A stretch of DNA of 64,000 nt from Mycolicibacterium setense (GTDB taxonomy: Bacteria > Actinomycetota > Actinomycetes > Mycobacteriales > Mycobacteriaceae), in the NCBI RefSeq assembly GCF_000805385.1, contig NZ_JTJW01000009.1, positions 62,001 through 126,000 of the forward strand. The letters are read 5' to 3'. The notes under the pieces are model-generated. The model was not told the DNA's origin. It worked only from the letters and a program-made list of their open reading frames with translations, and did no database searches. Within the stretch, counting starts at the first letter, position 1; each line of letters opens with the position of its first letter. Positions 23,809 through 32,672 of this stretch are shown here, one piece after another. The translations under genes and the position numbers were made by a program.

Positions 23809-25554
23809 ATGCTCTGGGCGCTGCTGCGACAGTACGTGCGGCCGTACCGGCGGCTGCTCGCGGTCGTCGCGACCCTCCAGGTGATCAGCACCCTGGCCTC
23901 GCTGTACCTGCCCACGGTCAACGCGGCCATCATCGACGACGGAGTGGCCAAAGGCGATACCGAACGAATCGTCGAACTCGGCGGCGTCATGCTGGGTGTC
24001 ACCGGTCTGCAGGTGGCGTGTGCGATCGGGGCGGTGTTCTTCGGATCGCGCGCGGCCATGAGCTTCGGCCGCGATCTGCGCTCGGCGATCTTCCACCACG
24101 TCACCACGTTCTCGGCGGAGGAGACCGCGCGGTTCGGCGCCCCGTCGCTGCTGACCCGCACCACCAACGACGTCGGTCAGATCCAGCAGCTGCTCCAGAT
24201 GACGGCCACCATCCTGATCACCGCACCGATCATGTCGATCGGCGGAATCCTGATGGCACTGCACCAGGACGCCGGGTTGTCGTGGCTGCTTCTGGTCAGC
24301 GTGCCGGTGCTGGCGCTGACGAACTACTGGATCATCAGGCACCTGATGCCGATCTTCCGCCGGATGCAGCGGTTGATCGACGGGATCAACCGGGTGATGC
24401 GCGATCAGCTGTCCGGTATCCGGGTGATCCGCGCCTTCGCCCGCGAACCGGTCGAACAGCGCCGCTTCGCCGACTCCAGCGGGGCCCTGTCGGCCACCGC
24501 CCTGGAAGCCGGACAATGGCAGGCGCTGATGCTGCCGGCCACCACCCTGGTGATCAACGTCTCGAGTGTCGCTCTGATCTGGTTCGGCGGGCTGCGCATC
24601 GACGCCGGGCACATGCAGGTGGGTTCCTTGATCGCCTTCCTGGCGTACTTCATGCAGATCCTGATGGCCGTGCTGATGGCGACGGTGCTGGGGGTGATGC
24701 TGCCGCGCGCGTCGGTGTGTGCCGAGCGGGTCACCGGAGTGCTGGCCACCAGGCCGCGGATCACCAGCCCGGCCGACCCGGTCCGTCTGCCGGGCCTCAC
24801 CGGCGAGATCGACTTCGATGCCGCGTCATTCAGCTATCCCGGCGCCGACCGGCCTGTGCTGCAGCAGGTTTCGTTTCACGCCCGGCGCGGCACCACGACG
24901 GCAGTCGTGGGTTCCACCGGTTCGGGCAAATCCACCCTGCTGGCGATGATCTGCCGGTTCTACGACGTCACCTCCGGTGCGGTCCGAGTCGACGGTGTGG
25001 ATGTCCGCGAACTCGATCTCGAACAGCTGTGGGCGACCATCGGTCTGGTCCCCCAGCGCGGCTACCTGTTCTCCGGGACCATCGCCGAGAACCTGCGCTA
25101 CGGGGCCGCGCCGGGACAGGAACTCACCGAGGAACAGATGTGGGAGGCGCTGCGCATCGCCGCGGCCGACGACTTCGTGCGCGCCCACCCCGACGGGCTG
25201 GAACGCCCGGTGGCCCAGGGCGGCATCAATTTCTCGGGCGGGCAGCGACAGCGGCTGGCGATCGCGCGGGCCGTGATCCGCCGACCCGCGATCTACCTTT
25301 TCGATGACGCGTTCTCGGCGCTCGACGTACACACCGATGCCCGCGTGCGGGCCGCACTGCGCGAGGTGTCCGCCGACGCCACCGTGGTGATCGTGTCGCA
25401 ACGGATCTCGACCGTGATCGAGGCCGACCAGGTGGTCGTGATCGAAGACGGCCGCGTCGTCGGCGTGGGCACCCACGAGTCCTTGCTCGCCGATTGCCCC
25501 GCCTATGCCGACTTCGCCGCATCGCAGGCGATCACCGCCGGAGACCCGCGATGA
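23809..25554 (+). CDS. ABC exporter half-transporter with degenerate ATP site (Rv1273c-type)
   Basis: 581 residues: six-helix transmembrane domain, then a nucleotide-binding domain. Walker A is GSTGSGKS (368-375), the signature is canonical FSGGQ (475-479), and Walker B reads YLFDDAFSALD. The catalytic Glu is therefore replaced by Asp500, which marks the non-hydrolysing site in heterodimeric exporters. The ATG at 23809 begins MLWALLRQYVRPYRR and gives the length I recall for Rv1273c. The stop overlaps the partner gene in ATGA. Substrate unknown; probable lipid or drug exporter. Confidence 0.92.
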   Translation: MLWALLRQYVRPYRRLLAVVATLQVISTLASLYLPTVNAAIIDDGVAKGDTERIVELGGVMLGVTGLQVACAIGAVFFGSRAAMSFGRDLRSAIFHHVTTFSAEETARFGAPSLLTRTTNDVGQIQQLLQMTATILITAPIMSIGGILMALHQDAGLSWLLLVSVPVLALTNYWIIRHLMPIFRRMQRLIDGINRVMRDQLSGIRVIRAFAREPVEQRRFADSSGALSATALEAGQWQALMLPATTLVINVSSVALIWFGGLRIDAGHMQVGSLIAFLAYFMQILMAVLMATVLGVMLPRASVCAERVTGVLATRPRITSPADPVRLPGLTGEIDFDAASFSYPGADRPVLQQVSFHARRGTTTAVVGSTGSGKSTLLAMICRFYDVTSGAVRVDGVDVRELDLEQLWATIGLVPQRGYLFSGTIAENLRYGAAPGQELTEEQMWEALRIAAADDFVRAHPDGLERPVAQGGINFSGGQRQRLAIARAVIRRPAIYLFDDAFSALDVHTDARVRAALREVSADATVVIVSQRISTVIEADQVVVIEDGRVVGVGTHESLLADCPAYADFAASQAITAGDPR

Positions 25555-27443
25555 CCGGCCCCGTGCTGCGCCGCAGCGGGACGCCCGCTCCCCCGGTGGA
25601 GCGCACCCGCGACTTCCGCGGCTCGGCCGTGCGCCTGCTCAAGCGCCTGGTGCCGCAACGTGGTCTGGCCATCTCGGTGGTATTGCTCGGCGTGGCCGGT
25701 ATCGCCATCGGGGTGATCGGGCCCCGGATTCTCGGCCACGCCACCGACCTGCTGTTCAACGGCGTGATCGGACGTGAGTTGCCTGCGGGGATGACCAAGG
25801 AACAGGCGATCGCCGCGGCCCGGGCCCGCGGCGACACCACGTTCGCCGATCTGCTGTCGGGGATGAACGTCATCCCCGGCCACGGCGTGGACTTCCCGGC
25901 GGTAGCCCGGACTCTGGCCTTGGCGCTCGGCCTGTATCTGCTTGCCGCGGCCTTGGTTTGGCTGCAGGCCAGATTGCTCAACGTGACCGTGCAACGCACG
26001 ATGGTGGCGCTTCGGGCCGATGTCGAGGACAAGCTGCACCGACTTCCGCTGTCCTACTTCGATTCCCGTCAGCGCGGTGAAGTGCTCAGCCGGGTGACCA
26101 ACGACATCGACAACATCCAGGGCTCGGTGTCCATGACCGTCAGCCAACTGCTGACGTCGGTGCTGACAGTCTTCGCGGTGCTGGTGATGATGCTGACCAT
26201 CTCGCCGCTGTTGGCGCTGCTGACCGTCGTCACGGTGCCTTTGTCCCTGTGGGTGATCCGCTGGATCACCCGCCGTTCGCAACCGCTGTTCGTCGCGCAG
26301 TGGCGCAACACCGGGCGCCTGGCCGCCCACATCGAGGAGACCTACAGCGGTTTCACGATCGTGAAGACCTTCGGCCACCGGGAGGCGGCACAGCAGCGCT
26401 TCGACGAACTCAACGACGAGGTCTACCGGTCCAGCATCGGGGCGCAGTTCTTCTCGGGACTGGTGGGCCCGGCGACGAGTTTCATCGGCAACCTCAGCTA
26501 TGTTGCCGTCGCCGTGGTGGGCGGCCTGCAGGTGGCGACGGGGCAGATCACGCTGGGCAGCATCCAGGCGTTCATCCAGTACGTGCGGCAGTTCAACCAG
26601 CCGCTGGGCCAGGTGGCCGGGATGTACAACACTCTGCAGTCCGGGATCGCCAGTGCCGAGCGTGTTTTCGAGCTGCTCGATACCGAGGAAGAATCCCCCG
26701 AACCGGCACCGGCCCTGGAAATCCGCAGTGGCCGCGTCGAATTCGACCGGGTCAATTTCAGTTATCTGCCGGGCACCCCGGTGATCGAAGACCTGTCACT
26801 GGTGGCCGAACCGGGCAGCACCGTGGCGATCGTGGGCCCCACCGGGGCAGGCAAGACGACGTGCGTGAACCTGCTGATGCGGTTCTACGACGTCGATTCC
26901 GGCCGGATCCTGGTCGACGGTGTGGACATCTCGACGGTGAGCAGGCAGTCACTGCGGTCCTCGATCGGCATGGTGCTGCAGGACACCTGGTTGTTCGGCG
27001 GCACCATCTACGACAACATCGCCTACGGCAGGCCCGATGCGACCGCGGACGAGGTGCTCGAGGCGGCCAGGGCGGCGTATGTGGACCGGTTCGTGCACAC
27101 CCTGCCGAACGGGTACGACACCCGCGTCGACGACGACGGTGGTGCCATCAGCGCCGGGGAGAAGCAGTTGATCACGATCGCCCGGGCGGTGCTGGCGCGT
27201 CCGCGGGTGCTCGTGCTCGACGAGGCGACCAGCGCGGTGGACACCCGCACCGAGCTGCTGATCCAGCAGGCGATGGCCGAGCTGCGCCGCGACCGGACGA
27301 GTTTCATCATCGCCCACCGCCTTTCGACGATTCGCGACGCCGACCTGATCCTGGTGATGGATGCCGGCCGCATCATCGAACGCGGTACCCATGCGGAGCT
27401 GATGGCAGGGCACGGCCGGTATTGGGAGATGACCCAGGTTTAG
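25551..27443 (+). CDS. ABC exporter half-transporter with catalytic Glu (Rv1272c-type)
   Basis: 630 residues, partner of the preceding protein. The transmembrane domain has a hydrophilic insert near residues 75-115 after TM1, common in one subunit of heterodimeric exporters. The nucleotide-binding domain has Walker A GPTGAGKT, a degenerate signature (ISAGEK in place of LSGGQ) and a complete Walker B with catalytic Glu (LVLDEATSAVD). Combined with the partner, the site formed by partner Walker motifs and this signature is degenerate, while the other site is intact. Translationally coupled by a 4-bp overlap. Confidence 0.92.
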   Translation: MTGPVLRRSGTPAPPVERTRDFRGSAVRLLKRLVPQRGLAISVVLLGVAGIAIGVIGPRILGHATDLLFNGVIGRELPAGMTKEQAIAAARARGDTTFADLLSGMNVIPGHGVDFPAVARTLALALGLYLLAAALVWLQARLLNVTVQRTMVALRADVEDKLHRLPLSYFDSRQRGEVLSRVTNDIDNIQGSVSMTVSQLLTSVLTVFAVLVMMLTISPLLALLTVVTVPLSLWVIRWITRRSQPLFVAQWRNTGRLAAHIEETYSGFTIVKTFGHREAAQQRFDELNDEVYRSSIGAQFFSGLVGPATSFIGNLSYVAVAVVGGLQVATGQITLGSIQAFIQYVRQFNQPLGQVAGMYNTLQSGIASAERVFELLDTEEESPEPAPALEIRSGRVEFDRVNFSYLPGTPVIEDLSLVAEPGSTVAIVGPTGAGKTTCVNLLMRFYDVDSGRILVDGVDISTVSRQSLRSSIGMVLQDTWLFGGTIYDNIAYGRPDATADEVLEAARAAYVDRFVHTLPNGYDTRVDDDGGAISAGEKQLITIARAVLARPRVLVLDEATSAVDTRTELLIQQAMAELRRDRTSFIIAHRLSTIRDADLILVMDAGRIIERGTHAELMAGHGRYWEMTQV

Positions 27444-27456
27444 CCTCCAGATTCCG

Positions 27457-27480
27457 TTACAAATTGTAGTGTCGGTGTAA
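27457..27480 (+). promoter_or_regulatory. Candidate leaderless promoter and TTACA/TGTAA operator before the molybdoenzyme
   Basis: TAGTGT at 27467-27472 lies 7 nt before the ATG, the spacing of a leaderless mycobacterial -10 element. The same interval holds TTACA (27457-27461) and TGTAA (27476-27480) as an inverted repeat, and a tighter palindrome TACAA-A-TTGTA at 27458-27468. The TGTAA motif recurs three times upstream of the convergent gene at 30172. Confidence 0.4.
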
Positions 27481-29645
27481 TGACGACCAGTACCGTGCAC
27501 ACGTTCTGCCGGTACTGCCTGGCCTCCTGCGGCCTGGAGGTGACGGTCGAGGACAATCGCGTGCTGAAGATCGCCGCGGACAAACTCAATCCGCACACCT
27601 GGGGTGATTTCTGCGCGAAGGGCCGCACTGCCGGTCAAGTGGTGGAACATCCGCGCCGCATCCTGGCGCCGATGCGCCGGGTCGGTGACACCTACGTCGA
27701 GGCCAGCTGGGACGAGGCGATCGGCGACATCGCGCAGCGGATGAACCGCATCATCGACACCGGCGGTCCGGATGCGGTCGCCGCCTATTACGGAAATCCG
27801 GCCGGATATTCGTCGTCGAATCTGGTGTTCATGAACGCCTGGCTGGACGCCGTCGGCACCTACAACCGCTACGCAGTCGGATCGGTGGACCAGAACGCGC
27901 TGCACGTGGTGGCCGAGGCCATGTACGGATCACCGTTGATGGTGCCGGTGTCCGATGTCGACAATTGCGACTACTTCCTGATCGTCGGTGCCAATCCGGC
28001 TGTGAGCGCGTGGAATTGGGTCGAATCGGTGCCGGGCGGCTGGCGCCGCGCGCTGGCCCGCCAGAAGCGGGGCGCCCGCATCGTGGTGGTGGACCCGATC
28101 CGCACCGAGAGCGCGCAGGCGGCGGATCTTCATCTGGCGGTACGTCCGGGCGAGGACTGGGCGCTGCTGCTGGCGATGGTCAAGGTCATCCTCGACGAGG
28201 GACGCGAGCACCGGGCCGATTGCACCGAACTGGCCACTGGAGTGCCCGACCTACGGGCCTTGGTCGCCGATGCCGACCTCGACGATCTGGCCACCCGCTG
28301 CGACATCGCCCGCGATGAGATCGAGCGGGTGGCGCGCGAATTCGCCTCGGCGCCAGGGGCCATGGTCATCACCCGCACCGGGGTGTCACTGCACACCGCG
28401 GGCACGGTGGCCGAATGGCTGGGTCACGTGCTCAACCTGATCACCGGTCGGATGGACCGTCCCGGCGGGCGCCGTTTCGAACCGGGCTACGTCGACACCC
28501 TGCGGTTGGCCGGACTGGCAGCCACCCGGCCGCACACCAGCCGGGTGGCCGGACGCGATCTCGTGGCCGGCGCGCACGCGCTGGCCGAGCTGCCCGACGA
28601 GATCACCACACCGGGTCGAGGCCAGATCCGTGCGCTGCTGATCAACTCCGGGAATCCGGTGATCTCGGGGCCCGACGGGGCGAGGCTCGATGAAGCCCTG
28701 TCTCAGCTGGACCTGCTGGTTGCCATCGATCTGGTGCAGCGCGAGAGCCACCGGCATGCGCACTGGCTGCTGCCCGCGGTGCATTGGCTGGAACGCGACG
28801 ATCTGCTGGCCTTCACCAGCGGCATGCACGACGAACCGTACGTGCAGTACGGCGGGAGGGCCGTCGAGCCGCCGGCCGGCGCTCGCGAGGAGTGGGAGAT
28901 CTTCGCCGACCTGGCACTGGCGATGCGCCGTCCGCTGTTCGGCGCCAAAGGATTCAACGCATTCGTCCGCGCCACGCGCTGGCTGGCGGCACGGACCCGG
29001 CGGCCTGGATATTCGTTCGGTCCGCACTGGATGGACCGTCTGATCATCCTGACGTCGCGCAAGATCGACGGGCACAAGCTCACCTGGCGTGAGCTGAAGG
29101 CGCATCCACACGGCCTGGTACTCGGGCCCCGGCGGTTCGGCCGGTTCCGCGATGCGTTGCGAACCCCGGACCACAGAGTCCATGCGGCGCCGGCTGAATT
29201 CGTGGCGCGGGCCCGGGAACTGCTCGCCACGCCGGACCCCGGTGCGCCGGAAGGTTTCCCGTTCCTACTGGGCAACCGGCGCCGGCGGCATTCGATGAAC
29301 TCGTGGCTGAACGAGTTGCCCGGCCTGCATCCGGGCGGCAGGGACAATGAGGTGCTGCTGCACCCGTTGGACGCCGCGGCACTGGGCATCGCGCCGGGCG
29401 ACCGGGTGCGGGTGTTCTCACCGGTGGGCCGAGTGGAGGTGACGGCCGCTCTCAGCGACCGGCCCCGCCGCGGCGTGGTGGTGCTCGATCACGGTTGGGG
29501 CTCAGGCGTTTTCGATCCACACCACGGAGGCGCACCGGAATCCTACGGGGTCAACCGCAACCTGCTGGCTGACCGGACGTCGATGGATCCGCTGTCGCAG
29601 ACCTCGGCGCTGGGCTCGGTGTACGTCGGGATCGAGCGACTCTAG
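27480..29645 (+). CDS. Single-subunit molybdopterin oxidoreductase, DMSO-reductase family
   Basis: 721 residues. The N-terminal [4Fe-4S] site has Cys10, Cys13, Cys17 and Cys45 (CRYCLASC ... GDFCAKG). The molybdopterin-binding domains follow (NPAGYSSSNLVFMNAWLDAV, LIVGANPAVS, ALLINSGNPVIS), and the C-terminal dinucleotide-binding domain contains FPFLLGNRRRRHSMNSWL and GDRVRVFSPVGRVEV. No twin-arginine leader is present, so it is probably cytosolic. No electron-transfer or membrane subunit lies beside it. It resembles assimilatory nitrate reductase/formate dehydrogenase-type catalytic subunits, and the substrate cannot be named. It ends 4 bp inside the convergent gene. Confidence 0.88.
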   Translation: MTTSTVHTFCRYCLASCGLEVTVEDNRVLKIAADKLNPHTWGDFCAKGRTAGQVVEHPRRILAPMRRVGDTYVEASWDEAIGDIAQRMNRIIDTGGPDAVAAYYGNPAGYSSSNLVFMNAWLDAVGTYNRYAVGSVDQNALHVVAEAMYGSPLMVPVSDVDNCDYFLIVGANPAVSAWNWVESVPGGWRRALARQKRGARIVVVDPIRTESAQAADLHLAVRPGEDWALLLAMVKVILDEGREHRADCTELATGVPDLRALVADADLDDLATRCDIARDEIERVAREFASAPGAMVITRTGVSLHTAGTVAEWLGHVLNLITGRMDRPGGRRFEPGYVDTLRLAGLAATRPHTSRVAGRDLVAGAHALAELPDEITTPGRGQIRALLINSGNPVISGPDGARLDEALSQLDLLVAIDLVQRESHRHAHWLLPAVHWLERDDLLAFTSGMHDEPYVQYGGRAVEPPAGAREEWEIFADLALAMRRPLFGAKGFNAFVRATRWLAARTRRPGYSFGPHWMDRLIILTSRKIDGHKLTWRELKAHPHGLVLGPRRFGRFRDALRTPDHRVHAAPAEFVARARELLATPDPGAPEGFPFLLGNRRRRHSMNSWLNELPGLHPGGRDNEVLLHPLDAAALGIAPGDRVRVFSPVGRVEVTAALSDRPRRGVVVLDHGWGSGVFDPHHGGAPESYGVNRNLLADRTSMDPLSQTSALGSVYVGIERL

Positions 29646-30172
29646 ACGCCGGGGCCCTCTGCGCGCAGATCGTCGACTGCCTTCATGGCGTCGCGCAGCT
29701 TGTCCAGCCACTCGTCGGTGTGCTGGCCGACCAGCCGCACCGACCAGGCCAGCGCATCGGAGCGAGAACGGGCCACGCCGGCGTCGACCAATGTGTCGAG
29801 CACCTGCCGTTCGGGCTGCTTGAGTCGGGTCATCACCGGTACGGCGATGTGGGTGAACAGGATTCGCTCCGGCTCGCCCTCGCCCGTGTCGATCTCCACG
29901 CCCCAGGAGACCTTGCGGTCGAACCGGCCCTGCGCCTCGTCCGCGATGCGCATGCGTTCGCTACGCGTCTCTTCCCGGAACCGTGAGGCCCGTCCGGAGG
30001 CGCGTGCCTTGGTCTCGGAACCTTCGGGGTCGGGCAGTCTGCCGATCACGGTGATCTCTTCACGGTCCACGATCACGGTCGGATCGCCGGTGAACCAGGC
30101 CTCGGGCAACCGGCCCGCGAACCATTCAGCGGCTTCCTCCGCGGAGCGGCGGTGGTGTTGATATTTCGTCAT
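29642..30172 (-). CDS. Hypothetical protein with a C-terminal ribbon-helix-helix-like segment
   Basis: 176 residues, no signal peptide or membrane helix, family not recognised. The N-terminal half contains short beta-like stretches (TVIVDREEITVIGRLPDPEG) followed by a highly charged Arg/Glu helix (ASRFREETRSERMRIADEAQ). The C-terminal part (VLDTLVDAGVARSRSDALAW) looks like a ribbon-helix-helix or small helical repressor-type fold, hence possible DNA or protein binding. It converges on the molybdoenzyme gene with a 4-bp overlap, and its upstream region carries three TGTAA repeats also related to the molybdoenzyme promoter, so the two may be co-regulated. Confidence 0.7.
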   Translation of the reverse strand: MTKYQHHRRSAEEAAEWFAGRLPEAWFTGDPTVIVDREEITVIGRLPDPEGSETKARASGRASRFREETRSERMRIADEAQGRFDRKVSWGVEIDTGEGEPERILFTHIAVPVMTRLKQPERQVLDTLVDAGVARSRSDALAWSVRLVGQHTDEWLDKLRDAMKAVDDLRAEGPGV

Positions 30173-30174
30173 GA

Positions 30175-30195
30175 TTACATGATTACACCGTTACA
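30175..30195 (-). repeat. Three TGTAA direct repeats, 8-bp period, upstream of the hypothetical gene
   Basis: Read on the minus strand, TGTAA starts at 30195, 30187 and 30179, an exact 8-bp period, with the last copy 2 nt before the ATG. Related CGGTGTAA sequence precedes the gene at 27480. This looks like an operator array for a regulator of both genes; the regulator is not identified. Confidence 0.5.
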
Positions 30196-30251
30196 CCGCT
30201 GATAGGGTGGCGTTCACCACCGGCGAACGTGGGTTCTCCGCGGCTGTGCGG

Positions 30252-30455
30252 TCAGTTGCGCTTGAGCAACAGCGCGGCCCCGCCGGCCAGCACCAGGGCT
30301 ACCAGTAGCAGCCCTGCCCATCCGGGACCGGCCAGCCACCACACGGCACCCAGCACGATGAGCGCCGGTGACACCGCGAACAGCACCATGCCGGGGTGCT
30401 GCTTGAAGACCGCGAGCGCACCCTGAGCACGGATCGGGTCGATTTCCTTTGCCAT
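30252..30455 (-). CDS. Small membrane protein, two transmembrane segments
   Basis: 67 residues. A hydrophilic N-terminus (MAKEIDPIRAQGALAVFKQH) precedes two adjacent hydrophobic helices: one beginning GMVLFAVSPALIVLG, the other GWAGLLLVALVLAGGAALL, with the basic end LKRN. The internal ATG at 30455 is preferred because the longer open frame upstream is Arg/Pro-rich and runs antisense through the divergent gene. Unknown function; stands alone between a hypothetical gene and the divergent AIM24 gene. Confidence 0.65.
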   Translation of the reverse strand: MAKEIDPIRAQGALAVFKQHPGMVLFAVSPALIVLGAVWWLAGPGWAGLLLVALVLAGGAALLLKRN

Positions 30456-30541
30456 GCGACAAGAATGCCAGGGCTTTGCCGCGTCCGTGACTTGTAACCT
30501 GGTGTCGATTTCGACTCGACCAGACGATTCAAGGAGACACC

Positions 30542-31429
30542 GTGAGCGCACCCGGACAACCCGGCTGGCTGCCCGACCCCGAAGGCCGCTACGAGTACCG
30601 GTGGTGGGACGGTCAATCCTGGACCGACCAGGTCTCCCACCAGGGCCAGGCCGGCCGCGCGCCACTCGGGGGTGCACCGCAACAGCCGCAGCAGCCGCAA
30701 CAGCAGCGACACCCGCAGCAGTCCCAGCCTCAGACCCACGCACAGGCACAGGGCGACGGGTTCGCCGGGATCAGCGGAGACCTGGTCGACGGACGGTTCA
30801 GCGAGAAAGAGGCGACGCCGATCGCCAACCAGAACAAGAAGATGCTGCGCGTGCGCCTGGGCGAACCGTTCATGGCCCGGCAGGGCTCGATGGTCGCCTA
30901 TCAGGGCAACGTGGACTTCGCCTTCGAGGGTGGTGGCGCCTCGAAGTTCATCAAGAAGGCCCTCACCGGGGAAGGCCTTCCTCTGATGCGCTGCCAGGGC
31001 CAGGGCGATGTGTTCCTCGCCGATCAGGGTTTCGACGTCCACATGCTGCAGCTGTCCAACTCGGGCCTGTCGATCAGCGGCAAGAACGTGCTGGCCTTCT
31101 CGTCGAGCCTGGACTGGAACATCGAGCGGGTCCGCGGCGGCAGCATCGCCACCGGCGGCCTGTTCAACACCACCCTGCGCGGCACCGGGTGGGTAGCGCT
31201 GACCACCGACGGCCCGCCCGTGGTGCTCAACGCCGCCGAGGCGCCGACCTTCGCCGACACCAATGCGGTGGTGGCCTGGTCGGCCCACCTGCAGACGCAA
31301 CTCAAGACCAGCTTCAAGGCGGGCGCGCTGATCGGCCGGGGTTCCGGTGAAGCCGTGCAGGTCGCATTCCACGGCAACGGCTTCGTGATCGTGCAGCCGT
31401 CGGAGGGCGTCACGGTCCCGATGCAGTGA
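30542..31429 (+). CDS. AIM24-family protein with N-terminal DUF2510 domain
   Basis: 295 residues. The N-terminus is a DUF2510 module (GWLPDPEGRYEYRWWDGQSW), a Trp-rich motif common in actinobacterial envelope-associated proteins. A Gln/Pro/His-rich linker of about 45 residues follows. The rest is the AIM24 beta-barrel (TRAP-like) fold, with RVRLGEPFMARQGSMVAYQG and a series of Gly-turn strands. The GTG start has a good AAGGAGA ribosome-binding site 6 nt upstream. Function not established in bacteria. Its end overlaps the convergent MFS gene by 20 bp. Confidence 0.85.
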   Translation: MSAPGQPGWLPDPEGRYEYRWWDGQSWTDQVSHQGQAGRAPLGGAPQQPQQPQQQRHPQQSQPQTHAQAQGDGFAGISGDLVDGRFSEKEATPIANQNKKMLRVRLGEPFMARQGSMVAYQGNVDFAFEGGGASKFIKKALTGEGLPLMRCQGQGDVFLADQGFDVHMLQLSNSGLSISGKNVLAFSSSLDWNIERVRGGSIATGGLFNTTLRGTGWVALTTDGPPVVLNAAEAPTFADTNAVVAWSAHLQTQLKTSFKAGALIGRGSGEAVQVAFHGNGFVIVQPSEGVTVPMQ

Positions 31430-32672
31430 CCGACATGTTCGGCGCCAGCCGGCCGCCGTCCCGCATCAGCACGTAGAGCGCCGCCGCGGACACCAGCCCG
31501 ATTGCAGTGAGGCCCAGCCACACCAGTTCGGCCAGGCCCGCGGCGCGCGCAGCGCCGATCAGGGAGCCGGTGGCCACGTTGCCCAGCAGGATCCCGATGC
31601 CGACGACCGTGTTGTAGAACCCGTAGTGGGTCGCCACCAGCCGATTTCCCGACAACGCCACGACGGTGTCCATCTCGAACGGGAACACCGCGGCCGAGCC
31701 GAGGGCTAGCAGCGCCGAGGAACCGAGCAACGCGGCCACCGCGGCGGCGTCGCCGAACCGGTCGCCGTCGGGCACCACGGCCATCGGGACGAACGCCGCA
31801 GCCAACACCAGCAGGCCCACCACGAGGCTGCGACGGGATCCCCAGCGGTCGGAGAACCACCTCGTGATGCGCAACTGGCCGCCCACCGCGATCAGCCCCG
31901 ATATCACGAACACCGCTGCCACCAGGGCAGTTTCGTTCCCTGGTCGCAGCGCGGCCGCTTGCAGCGGCAACGCCAGGTACACCTGGAAGGACAGCACGTA
32001 AGAGCCGATCATCGCCACCGCGAACAACAGGAACCCGCGGTTGGCGACGACGCCGCGCCAGTCGTCGAGGACCGACGTACGTTCGGCCACGGGTTCGGCG
32101 CGATGCCGCGGGAGCGCCAGCAGCTGAGCCACCGTGAGCACCGCGAAGACCCCTGCCGCCACCGCTGCCGTCACCCGGAAATCGAAGGCCAGCAACGCCA
32201 TTCCCGCGAGCGGGCCCAGCAGGATCCCGGCCTGGTAGAAGACGTTGAACGTGGCGAAGGCCTCGACGCGCCGGTCACCGGCATCGGCGGCGAGATACGC
32301 GCGCACCGCCGGGTTGAACAGCGCCCCGGCGAAACCTGTTGCTGCCGAGGCGATCAGCATTGCCGGCAGCGAATCCGCGACAACGAGAAGGCCGAACCCC
32401 GCGGTGCGCAACAGACACCCGGCGACGATCAGCGGCTTGTAGCCCAGCCGGTCGGCCAGCGTGCCGCCGACGATGAACATGCCCTGCTGGGAGAAGTTGC
32501 GTACGCCGAGTACCAGGCCCACCGCCCATGCCGCCAGGCCGAGCGGCCCCGCCAGATAGCCGGCCAGATATGGCATCAGCATGTAGAAGCCGAGATTGAT
32601 GCCGAATTGGTTGACCATCAACAGCCGGCTGGGCAGGTCGAAGCTGCGGAACTGCGTGATGAGCCCACTCAT
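31410..32672 (-). CDS. MFS transporter of the LpqS-CysK2 copper-linked operon (Rv0849-type)
   Basis: 420 residues, about 12 membrane helices in two halves. The MFS signature loop is present as GGTLADRLGYKPLIV between TM2 and TM3, with an equivalent RWFSDRWGSRRSLVV in the second half. The ATG at 32672 overlaps the cysK2 stop by 4 bp. In Mtb the order lpqS-cysK2-Rv0849 belongs to the copper-responsive RicR regulon (established knowledge). Likely exports a small metabolite made or modified by CysK2. The exact substrate is unknown. Confidence 0.85.
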   Translation of the reverse strand: MSGLITQFRSFDLPSRLLMVNQFGINLGFYMLMPYLAGYLAGPLGLAAWAVGLVLGVRNFSQQGMFIVGGTLADRLGYKPLIVAGCLLRTAGFGLLVVADSLPAMLIASAATGFAGALFNPAVRAYLAADAGDRRVEAFATFNVFYQAGILLGPLAGMALLAFDFRVTAAVAAGVFAVLTVAQLLALPRHRAEPVAERTSVLDDWRGVVANRGFLLFAVAMIGSYVLSFQVYLALPLQAAALRPGNETALVAAVFVISGLIAVGGQLRITRWFSDRWGSRRSLVVGLLVLAAAFVPMAVVPDGDRFGDAAAVAALLGSSALLALGSAAVFPFEMDTVVALSGNRLVATHYGFYNTVVGIGILLGNVATGSLIGAARAAGLAELVWLGLTAIGLVSAAALYVLMRDGGRLAPNMSVTASGP

